Part shown: positions 63,401 to 64,000 of the stretch, in pieces
Position numbering within the stretch: position 1 is the stretch's first letter
Layout: the number at the start of each line of letters is the position of its first letter
Source: Sipunculus nudus
Lineage: Eukaryota > Annelida > Sipuncula > Golfingiida > Sipunculidae
Direction: 5' to 3'
Assembly: GCA_026874595.1 (NCBI GenBank)
Contig: CM049309.1
Coordinates: 432,501 to 496,500, forward strand
Length of the DNA: 64,000 nucleotides
Position numbers and translations under genes: made by a program
The notes under the pieces: model-generated
Seen by the model: the letters and a program-made list of their open reading frames with translations, nothing else
What the model was told of the DNA's origin: nothing
Databases searched by the model: none

Positions 63401-63725
63401 ACACTACCAGTGTTATAACACGTGTATTATCTCACACTTCCAGTCAATTACATGTATATTATCTCACACTACCAGTCAAATACATACATATTATCTCACA
63501 CTTCCAGTCAATACCATGTGTATTATCTCACATTACCAGTCAATAACATGTGTATTATCTCACACTTCTAGTCAATTTAATCTATGAATTATGTAAATCA
63601 AACAAACCTTGTGAATGGATATCGGTGACACTAACATGATTAGTTCTGTCTACAGACACCAGGTGGTTCCCGAAAGGCAGCAGAAGATGAACTGTATCCT
63701 TGTGACTTTCATAGCGATGCTCAAT
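12325..63725 (-). CDS. WDR36: WDR36/UTP21 homologue, 13 internal coding exons (partial gene, both ends outside the window)
   Basis: Joined on the minus strand, thirteen exons give about 624 codons with consistent phase at all twelve junctions and no stop. The product follows vertebrate WDR36 from end to end as I remember that protein. Landmarks in order are GWGSQVTALEQ, QDWGPVISITFRT, VWIFDQPDGG, STVHDRHNKSLG, SDWDSIIACHRG, TSCGNFAVVG, VDGLNQLTITG, LDDFNIVLLDIDTRK, RWLITSSMDSS and PEQISDELVTLSLLP. WDR36/Utp21 is a WD40 double-propeller subunit of UTP-B in the small-subunit processome, needed for early 18S pre-rRNA processing in the nucleolus. Exon coordinates are 63608-63725, 55278-55465, 54896-55028, 51784-51959, 50731-50851, 48447-48596, 46054-46208, 24653-24767, 21684-21849, 20572-20680, 17734-17813, 13062-13270 and 12325-12476. 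Missing are the N-terminal first exon(s) and the C-terminal Utp21 domain, which I could not find in 1-12324. Vertebrate WDR36 is about 900 residues, so roughly two thirds is here. Confidence 0.96.
12477..13061 (-). other. WDR36 intron L-M, no feature seen
   Basis: AT-rich intron sequence with no repeat family or coding signal that I recognise. Confidence 0.6.
13062..13270 (-). CDS. WDR36: WDR36 exon L
   Basis: Encodes LIDCFLTDAAVTSLALSPTG, a following DFLATTHVDDLGLYLWSN strand, and SLRPLPA-type sequence (here ALRPLPASYQPE). It matches the last propeller blade of WDR36. The acceptor is TATTTCAG/ATTG. Two donors are possible, ATAAG/GTCACA and ACAAG/GTCAGG. Only the second keeps the next exon in frame, so it was chosen. 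The exon is 209 bp. Confidence 0.95.
13271..14290. repeat. Degenerate repeats in intron K-L
   Basis: From about 13703 there is an ACAAGTGGCCCACAGGGCAT head. It is followed by several diverged units of about 140-190 bp containing GTCACAGTGACCTTATTTAGG, TTTCCAAGAAGATTTT and TAGGTCCAACTGC. No coding sequence was seen; 13271-13700 is plain intron. Confidence 0.5.
14296..15021 (+). repeat. Locally duplicated segment with one short open frame
   Basis: GAAACAATGGAACAAGCTAT and the following 40 bp occur at 14300 and 14826. GGAAACGCTTGAATACGC-type sequence with GTTATAAGTACCAACCCC downstream occurs at about 14519-14640 and 14708-14815. The second copy carries a 63-codon frame (14830-15021) with a Cys-rich stretch (TNCKQCKMEQ). 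I do not recognise it and do not claim it as a gene. It could be a captured exon or a repeat fragment. Confidence 0.6.
15205..17716. repeat. 39-bp minisatellite, about 64 copies
   Basis: The unit on the plus strand consists of GTAGCTGAGGGAGTGCATTC and TGCACACAGTGTGACATCA. Because 39 is a multiple of three and the unit lacks stops in several frames, long open frames appear on both strands (13-residue periods such as VAEGVHSAHSVTS). It lies wholly inside intron K-L. Reading through from exon K meets an in-frame TAG at once, so translation by intron retention is not supported. The last, diverged copies reach to about 15 bp from the exon K donor. Confidence 0.97.
17734..17813 (-). CDS. WDR36: WDR36 exon K
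   Basis: Encodes TFTPDSRWLITSSMDSSLRT followed by WDLPTG, a complete WD-type strand set. It is 80 bp, too short to stand out as an open frame, but fixed by homology and phase. The acceptor is GTTTCAG/ACTTT and the donor AGGAAG/GTAGGT. The 39-bp array starts about 15 bp into the downstream intron. Confidence 0.95.
17814..18384 (-). other. WDR36 intron J-K, proximal part
   Basis: Plain intron with a short inverted repeat near 18350-18390 (CACCACCAACAACTGTG and AGTTGTTGGTGGTG). No gene was seen. Confidence 0.5.
18385..19412. repeat. 50-bp minisatellite, about 20 copies
   Basis: The unit is AAGTTCTACAAATTATACCT, ACAGTACTCAGAGTAAGCC and an AGAAATCAC spacer. The period is 50 bp with scattered substitutions and small indels. 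Intron J-K. Confidence 0.95.
19413..20571 (-). other. WDR36 intron J-K, distal part, no feature seen
   Basis: AT-rich sequence; I recognise no repeat family or coding segment. Confidence 0.5.
20572..20680 (-). CDS. WDR36: WDR36 exon J
   Basis: Encodes MLAVALDDFNIVLLDIDTRK and VVRNFSGHSNSITDM, the penultimate conserved blade of the second propeller with its GH dipeptide. The acceptor is ACTTGTAG/TTCC and the donor GACATG/GTAGGT. The exon is 109 bp. Confidence 0.96.
20681..21683 (-). other. WDR36 intron I-J, no feature seen
   Basis: AT-rich intron with a short GA run near 21571-21590. Nothing else can be supported. Confidence 0.5.
21684..21849 (-). CDS. WDR36: WDR36 exon I
   Basis: Encodes HKGPVRAVKVDGLNQLTITG, then SRVRFWRFK, ending FTLHRE plus two bases. 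The VDGLNQLTIT signature is highly characteristic of WDR36. The acceptor is TTTGTAG/CTCAT and the donor GAGAG/GTTAGA. The exon is 166 bp. Confidence 0.96.
21850..23320. other. WDR36 intron H-I with an orphan family-A head
   Basis: A GACAGAGACAGACAG run lies near 22411. A family-A head (AAGGGACCCATGGGTCATGA, then CGCTCAGCTGA) occurs at about 22620-22650 without a recognisable tail. The rest shows nothing. Confidence 0.55.
23330..24652. repeat. 20-bp minisatellite starting at the exon H donor, about 65 copies
   Basis: In the WDR36 sense direction the unit is GTAAATACCCAGGCTCTACA. The first unit is the actual 5' splice site of exon H (CAG/GTAAATACCC). Later units have CAGTAAATACC, which keeps a weaker donor-like CA/GTAAAT. 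Units vary by substitution and small indels, more so toward 23330. Confidence 0.96.
24653..24767 (-). CDS. WDR36: WDR36 exon H
   Basis: Encodes SVDVTSCGNFAVVGYSSGHA, then DVYNIQSGLHRG, ending GSPA with one base over. It matches the WDR36 ITSCGNFAVIG blade. The acceptor is TTATTTCAG/AGTG and the donor AGCAG/GTAAAT. The exon is 115 bp. It has tandem arrays directly on both sides: the 20-bp array starts at its donor, and a roughly 43-bp array starts about 9 bp outside its acceptor. Confidence 0.95.
24777..25030. repeat. About 43-bp minisatellite, 6 copies, next to the exon H acceptor
   Basis: Units contain CACATTGACAATTTATAATA and a TACAGTTACTTTTCTTCTCC block. It begins about 9 bp outside exon H. 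Confidence 0.85.
25031..25424 (-). other. WDR36 intron G-H stretch, no feature seen
   Basis: Unremarkable intron sequence between two arrays. Confidence 0.5.
25425..26818. repeat. Minisatellite with higher-order structure (about 52-bp and 95-bp units)
   Basis: The left part is built of GGTGCGGGGCACATACATCC plus CAGCAGTCCTGATCCAAGATCC (shortened here) at about 60 bp. The right part alternates two related halves, one with GGTGCCAGACACATACATCC and one with CACATACATCCCTGTATCAA, giving a 95-bp period. The overlapping open frames are by-products of the period. Confidence 0.93.
27057..29345. repeat. 25-bp pyrimidine-rich minisatellite, about 91 copies
   Basis: The unit on the plus strand is TTAGTCTTTGTGATCTTTCT followed by TATTC. 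Variants (GTCATC, TTGACC, GTGATC, ATGTGATC) are clustered, suggesting block duplications. In the WDR36 sense direction it is purine-rich (GAATAAGAAAGATGACAAAG). It is followed within 30 bp by the family-A head at 29371. Confidence 0.97.
29449..29451. other. Target-site duplication TAT, left copy
   Basis: Left partner of 35905-35907. The empty paralogue has one copy. Confidence 0.8.
29452..29773 (+). repeat. Left terminal inverted repeat, about 322 bp
   Basis: Matches the reverse complement of 35599-35904 with scattered substitutions and small indels. Shared landmarks are the terminal 18 bp, TTGTGGGTTTTGTGGAAAAA, ATATGGAGCCAATCGC, ATCAGATTCGATGATAT and ACAAGATGTGTAAACAATT. It holds four YY1-like motifs. 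Confidence 0.92.
29579..29913. promoter_or_regulatory. Cluster of YY1-like motifs at the left end
   Basis: AAAATGGCCGCCATTTT is at 29579 and 29736 (8-bp arms, 1-nt centre). CAAGATGGCG follows at 29597 and CAAGATGGCGGA at 29754. CGCCATTTTCC / AAAATGGCGG lies at 29893-29913, in an extra internal copy of the terminal motif. These match the AAGATGGCGGC/AAAATGGCGG consensus of YY1. The right end has CCGCCATCTTGG at 35609, GCCATCTTGG at 35761 and GGCGGCCATTTTG at 35776. Function as promoter or end-binding site is inferred. Confidence 0.55.
30358..30972 (+). other. N-terminal Cys/His-rich segment of the transposon gene
   Basis: 204 codons with paired cysteines (CVICQQNTSEVLQCP near residue 25, ACFFCDDTSG near 145, and HISC near 198), suggestive of zinc binding. 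It ends at a TAA that lies in the same frame as the following 31-kb segment, where the residue before KKAD would be expected to be aromatic in relatives. The stop is therefore a nonsense mutation, not the natural end. Confidence 0.65.
32112..32399 (+). other. Intron of the transposon gene (288 bp)
   Basis: Donor GAAAG/GTTTGTG, acceptor TTTCTTTTTAG/GTGG. Joining gives ...QEQERWLNHVKQ in one frame, whereas reading on from the donor hits TGA within 20 bp. Confidence 0.7.
34320..34720 (+). other. PIN/FEN1-like region of the transposon gene
   Basis: CTQEEADMRLLLHAADCARQ is followed by MIRTVDTNVLVIAAA, then WVAFGTGKSFRYIAVHAI and FHAFTG. The EEAD...L...G...TxDxxxLxx spacing resembles the acidic centre of FEN1/PIN nucleases (EAEA...TEDMD). 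The second acidic triplet is DTN here, where DTD would be expected, so an active-site residue may be lost. The assignment is an inference from motif shape. Confidence 0.5.
35042..35152 (+). other. Tesmin/TSO1-like CXC cysteine domain of the transposon gene
   Basis: Nine cysteines spaced C-x-C-x5-C-x3-C-x-C-x6-C-x3-C-x-C-x3-C (KCGCKVQNGCRERCKC, then CTALCACGGDC). This is the CXC pattern of zinc-binding DNA-contacting domains in LIN54/tesmin and MSL2-type proteins. It sits at the extreme C-terminus, ending ERSA before the stop. Confidence 0.7.
35599..35904 (-). repeat. Right terminal inverted repeat, about 306 bp
   Basis: Inverse of 29452-29773. It is slightly shorter because of small deletions, including loss of part of the inner GGCCGCC motif. 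The divergence between arms is visible by eye, so the insertion is not very recent. Confidence 0.92.
35905..35907. other. Target-site duplication TAT, right copy
   Basis: Right partner of 29449-29451. Confidence 0.8.
36794..38208. mobile_element. 1,415-bp non-autonomous TIR element with TA target duplication
   Basis: CCGTAAAATCTCCACTTAAA plus ACCGC at 36794-36818 is the exact inverse of 38184-38208 (25 bp). TA flanks it at 36792-36793 and 38209-38210. The interrupted satellite unit (GTTCAGATACTTCAGC in neighbours) rejoins exactly with one TA. GCGGTTTTAA-like motifs recur inside both ends (36865, 38090, 38165). It has no transposase frame. The short open frames at 37214-37595 are not recognised. 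TA target and TIR form fit Tc1/mariner/pogo-like elements. Confidence 0.88.
39504..40479 (-). other. WDR36 intron G-H stretch with small repeats only
   Basis: Two copies of a roughly 75-bp block (AAAACTTTATTAAAAGGGAC) lie at 39603 and 39676. A C-run is near 39811 and a (CT)n run near 40291. No gene was seen. Confidence 0.6.
40480..44963 (+). mobile_element. Family-B element with 184-bp internal satellite and hairpin ends
   Basis: The head is ACTAGATGTGTCAGAACGAC followed by ACGAATGCCCCCGCCTGGGGCA. It carries hairpins GTGTC/GACAC and TGCCCC/GGGGCA. The tail has a GGACAGAAGGACGGACAT run and a hairpin at about 44934-44962 ending GGCGGGGGCATAA. The head's ATGCCCCCGCC is the inverse of the tail's GGCGGGGGCAT. 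The body has about 23 tandem units of roughly 184 bp with AGGTCAACTGGGACGAAAC, CAGGCCAATATCTGCAGGC and GTCCGTACATGTGTATTTGT. Identical 64-codon frames repeat four times but are satellite by-products. Confidence 0.85.
41289..43872 (+). repeat. Duplicated 1,292-bp higher-order block in the 184-bp satellite
   Basis: 41289-42580 and 42581-43872 are nearly identical at an offset of 1,292 bp (seven units). One difference I noted is T at 41673 versus C at 42965. Within each block a 371-bp dimer also repeats. Confidence 0.85.
44964..46053 (-). other. WDR36 intron G-H, end adjoining exon G
   Basis: A purine-rich stretch (AGAGAGAAAGAAAGAGAGAA) at about 44968-45010, then ordinary intron sequence. No gene was seen. 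Confidence 0.5.
46054..46208 (-). CDS. WDR36: WDR36 exon G
   Basis: Encodes ESSRQSDWDSIIACHRG, then TTWNYQKGCMG, ending GETGLVTAL. This is the start of the second propeller, where vertebrates have a SDWDGIIACH motif. The acceptor is TTTTACAG/AGAGCAG and the donor GCTTTG/GTATGT. The exon is 155 bp. The acceptor and the first 35 bp of this exon are the unit of the minisatellite at 46174-47412. The copy used here is the one that continues into conserved coding sequence. Confidence 0.95.
46174..47412. repeat. 46-bp minisatellite made of the exon G acceptor and first 35 bp of exon G, about 26 copies
   Basis: In the sense direction each unit is about 11 bp of intron end (ATGTTTTACAG) plus AGAGCAGCAGGCAGAGTGAC and TGGGACAGTATTATT of exon G. 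Some units have a 2-bp variant (ACAGAGGCAGC). The unit nearest exon G continues into conserved coding sequence (ACHRG...), whereas the others run into the next acceptor. A 46-bp unit shifts frame by one per copy. Confidence 0.97.
47413..48446 (-). other. WDR36 intron F-G, no feature seen
   Basis: AT-rich intron sequence; no repeat or coding signal recognised. Confidence 0.5.
48447..48596 (-). CDS. WDR36: WDR36 exon F
   Basis: Encodes STLRSFSTVHDRHNKSLG, then a basic linker with NKKETRRVG, ending PPITKFAS. This is the conserved linker between the two WDR36 propellers. The acceptor is ACCTGCAG/GTCAGG and the donor CCTCAG/GTAAAA. The exon is 150 bp. Confidence 0.95.
48597..49699 (-). other. WDR36 intron E-F, no feature seen
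   Basis: AT-rich intron. An 81-codon open frame on the plus strand (48834-49079) resembles nothing I know and is not called. Confidence 0.5.
49700..50110 (+). repeat. Family-C head joined to a family-F tail
   Basis: GGCACCGCAGGCGCTATAGT with GTATCCCCAGACAA (49732-49745) matches the head at 52664. The right part ends with GTTAGCGGAC (50042-50051) and its exact inverse GTCCGCTAAC (50091-50100), enclosing a GCAGACAGACGACG run. A decayed family-F tail is at 58077-58160. Confidence 0.6.
50111..50539 (+). repeat. Family-A satellite unit with hairpin tail
   Basis: About one diverged 335-bp unit (TATGGGGGGTACTTATGAAC), followed by GGACGACAGACAATGG and the tail GGCTCAGATGACTTATAGTC, then AGCTGAGCTAA. 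Confidence 0.7.
50731..50851 (-). CDS. WDR36: WDR36 exon E
   Basis: Encodes VWIFDQPDGGARLLRERSGH, then SAPPTCTCYHGNDG, ending in a NILTSG boundary. It corresponds to the WDR36 segment with the rIWIFD strand and the GHSAP motif. The acceptor is AATTCTAG/GTGTGG and the donor CTTCAG/GTGAGA. The exon is 121 bp. Vertebrates usually have NIRYY where this copy has TCTCY, a local divergence. Confidence 0.92.
50852..51783 (-). other. WDR36 intron D-E (GC-AG), no other feature seen
   Basis: A 932-bp intron with a GC donor. Part (51400-51660) has paired CTTGTGTGAGAT blocks, a weak local duplication. Confidence 0.55.
51784..51959 (-). CDS. WDR36: WDR36 exon D, followed by a GC donor
   Basis: Encodes GHPVMVTGSSMGHMAVWDLE, AHQGAVTGMQCLP and ends SSPDNSIK. 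The next exon begins VWIFD, giving the NSIK-VWIFD strand expected for WDR36. The only donor that preserves this join is ATCAAG/GCAAAT, a GC-AG intron. The acceptor is TTCTCAG/ATGG. The exon is 176 bp. Reading past the GC donor adds a non-conserved tail (ANTDFYM...), which supports the GC call. Confidence 0.93.
51989..52130. repeat. 34-bp minisatellite, about 4 copies, near the exon D acceptor
   Basis: Units of AAACAGTGTGGGCAAATTAC plus ACTAGATG begin about 29 bp outside exon D. Confidence 0.85.
52131..52663 (-). other. WDR36 intron C-D stretch, no feature seen
   Basis: AT-rich intron. A short duplicated ATGACTGTAGTC motif lies near 52500-52550. Confidence 0.5.
52664..54082 (+). mobile_element. 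Family-C element(s) with two hairpin tails
   Basis: The head is ACTAGAATTTGGCAACACAG followed by CCCAGACAATTTA. It is followed by about 3.5 tandem units of roughly 310-330 bp (GTGGCGCCACCAGTTTCTGG, CAAGGTCAAGG, GGTCATGACCCC). Tails at 53762-53788 (GTATCCCC / GGGGATAC, 8-bp perfect arms) and 54056-54080 (one arm decayed) are preceded by GGCGGCGGAGGCAGCGGC-type runs. The head's CCCAGACAA is the inverse of the tail's TTGTCTGGG. No gene was seen. Confidence 0.7.
54083..54895 (-). other. WDR36 intron C-D end, unrecognised 92-codon frame
   Basis: The minus-strand frame at 54238-54516 has ordinary composition (LLIFARLLFTPQLGYSWNSP) but no family I recognise and no splice context linking it to WDR36. 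It may be a fragment of a captured or repeated gene. Left uncalled. Confidence 0.3.
54896..55028 (-). CDS. WDR36: WDR36 exon C
   Basis: Encodes APAVDVVAVGLADGRVFLHN followed by a stretch ending QDWGPVISITFRT. It is nearly colinear with the same WDR36 blade in vertebrates. The acceptor is CTCCACAG/GCTCC and the donor GGACAG/GTCAGG. The exon is 133 bp and ends with the first base of an Asp codon completed by the next exon. Confidence 0.95.
55278..55465 (-). CDS. WDR36: WDR36 exon B
   Basis: Encodes EVYTELQFHSDSFEVTAMV, then an NKLLFGSKQG turn, the WD-type strand LWNVRVNKLLYTF, and finally GWGSQVTALEQ. This is the conserved WDR36 first-propeller blade preceding the APAVDVVA segment. The acceptor is TGTCTCCAG/AGGTC and the donor GAGCAG/GTCAGG. 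The exon is 188 bp. The first 19-20 bp of the exon plus adjacent intron are repeated at least six more times in the upstream intron (55500-58300). Confidence 0.95.
55540..56245. other. Insert of unknown origin between junction repeats
   Basis: Richer in G+C than its surroundings, with no family I recognise. The plus-strand frame 55980-56165 (basic, KFDRKLIKRRLKRGNG) is not supported as a gene. Possibly a diverged MITE or a captured segment. Confidence 0.4.
56335..57195 (+). mobile_element. Family-E element, second copy
   Basis: The head is ACAAGGCCTACAGGCCTAAT (palindrome GGCCTACAGGCC, one-base centre), followed by tandem GTAGGTGGCGCCATC / GCAGGTGGTGCCACC modules and AACGGTTCCCGAGATATGAG blocks. 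It ends in a CAGTTCACATGTGACCTG near-palindrome. Colinear with 7100-7815. Confidence 0.65.
57196..58165 (+). repeat. Family-F repeat, related to 2440-3270
   Basis: Contains GTCTAGACGTCTAGACAC palindromic repeats near 57298-57340, a C-run, ATGTAGGTGGCGCCACCAAT at about 57661, and a decayed tail (GTTAACGTACAGACGACGC ... GTTCGCTAAC) at 58077-58160. Confidence 0.6.
58301..61503 (+). mobile_element. Family-A Helentron-like element, copy 2 (3.2 kb, non-coding)
   Basis: It has the same head as 4111 (ACAAGGGACCCATGGGTCAC) and the same kind of tail hairpin near 61470-61501 after GGACGGACGGACGGG-type runs. From 58951 it is colinear with 4155-6857. About 600 bp after the head is absent from copy 1. Same orientation, 54 kb apart, both in WDR36 introns. 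Confidence 0.78.
61672..61855. repeat. 33-bp minisatellite, left part
   Basis: Units of ATGTGTATTATCTCACTCTA plus CCAGTCAATTAC. The array is interrupted by the element at 61856-63352 and resumes after it. The stretch 61504-61671 holds nothing recognisable. Confidence 0.85.
61856..63352 (+). mobile_element. Family-B element, copy 2, inserted in a minisatellite
   Basis: Head ACTAGATGTCGGAATGACAC and tail hairpin ATGCCCC ... GGGGGCAT at about 63322-63351, ending TAAA. It has only a few 184-bp units. A further element (62227-62896) is nested within it. Confidence 0.78.
62227..62896 (+). mobile_element. Family-D element nested in family B
   Basis: Starts ACTAGAATATATGCAAAAGC and ends with the hairpin AGCCCATCAGC ... 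GCTGAGGGCT (62862-62890, one-base bulge), preceded by GGACGGACGGCTGCCGGAC and GACAGACGGAC. It contains GTAGGTGGTGCCACCAAAAT at about 62535 and repeated GGTCAAGGTCACCCATCTT. Family-B sequence resumes after it. Confidence 0.65.
63353..63585. repeat. 33-bp minisatellite, right part
   Basis: Continues the array of 61672-61855 (TATTATCTCACACTACCAGT units) and stops about 25 bp from the exon A donor. Confidence 0.85.
63608..63725 (-). CDS. WDR36: WDR36 exon A (most upstream exon visible)
   Basis: Reads IEHRYESHKDTVHLL and ends SVTDIHSQ with one base left over. It matches the first-propeller segment of WDR36 that follows the GHK-type strand. The acceptor side is ...TTATAG before ATTGAGC and the donor is CAAG/GTTTGT. 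The exon is 118 bp, phase 0 in and phase 1 out. The visible frame is already internal to the protein, so earlier exon(s) lie to the right of the window. A 33-bp minisatellite ends about 25 bp into the downstream intron. Confidence 0.93.
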
Positions 63726-64000
63726 CTATAACGGGACGCAAGCAAGAATAAACCAGGATGGTCCATACCTCAGGTCCATCAATAAATATAGTCATATTAA
63801 ATATGCCTTACTTAAGAAGGACACAACTGGTTAATACATCTGAAATTTTAGAAAACAAATAACTTTCAAAAGGATACTTTTGAACATGTTTTTGTGATTA
63901 AATTTTACTTTTAAATAAGGCACTATACAGGTATAAATCCTAGTTACCAATTTAAGAAAAAAATAAAATCTAATAAGCAGAGATTTTCACAGATAGACAC

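Noticed and set aside
1-64000. tRNA, rRNA or other structured RNA genes
   Set aside because: No tRNA-like cloverleaf boxes or rRNA segments were recognised by eye; a covariance-model scan would be needed to exclude small ones.

Overview
This is AT-rich animal DNA: one host gene with very large introns, surrounded by nested repeats. The repeat types (heads of the form ACAAG plus a palindrome, GACGGACAG-type tetranucleotide runs, a recurring GGTGGCGCCACC palindrome, satellite-like repeats inside transposons) are of the kind I associate with bivalve molluscs. That placement comes from memory and the species is not identified.

The host gene lies on the minus strand across the whole window. Thirteen coding exons, from 63608-63725 (upstream) to 12325-12476 (downstream), join in frame with no stop codon. 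They encode about 624 codons of WDR36/UTP21, the double beta-propeller WD40 protein of the UTP-B part of the small-subunit processome, which works in 18S pre-rRNA processing in the nucleolus. The first exon(s) lie beyond position 64000 and the C-terminal Utp21 domain beyond position 1. Twelve of the thirteen donors are GT; the donor of exon 51784-51959 is GC. The largest intron, 24768-46053, is about 21.3 kb.

The introns hold two kinds of material. First, tandem arrays with units of about 20 to 95 bp, several of which begin at or include a WDR36 splice junction (24652, 46208, 55465, and close to 17733, 24768, 51960 and 63607). Second, several families of transposon-like repeats without genes. 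Their ends carry hairpins or palindromes and their bodies carry internal satellites (4111-6857, 6861-11577, 29371-39503, 40480-44963, 52664-54082, 58301-61503, 61856-63352). They look like non-autonomous Helentron/Pearl-type elements, but that class is an inference.

The most distinctive locus is 29452-35904. It is a 6.45-kb transposon with terminal inverted repeats of about 310-320 bp and a 3-bp TAT target duplication, inserted into one of those repeats. A paralogous empty site is preserved near 6946. It carries one plus-strand gene (30358-35155), broken by six stops and three frameshifts. That gene has an N-terminal Cys/His-rich part, a long conserved middle, a region resembling PIN/FEN1-type nucleases and a C-terminal tesmin/TSO1-like CXC cysteine domain. 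I see no canonical DDE transposase. A third level of nesting is a 1415-bp element with 25-bp perfect inverted repeats and a TA duplication at 36794-38208.
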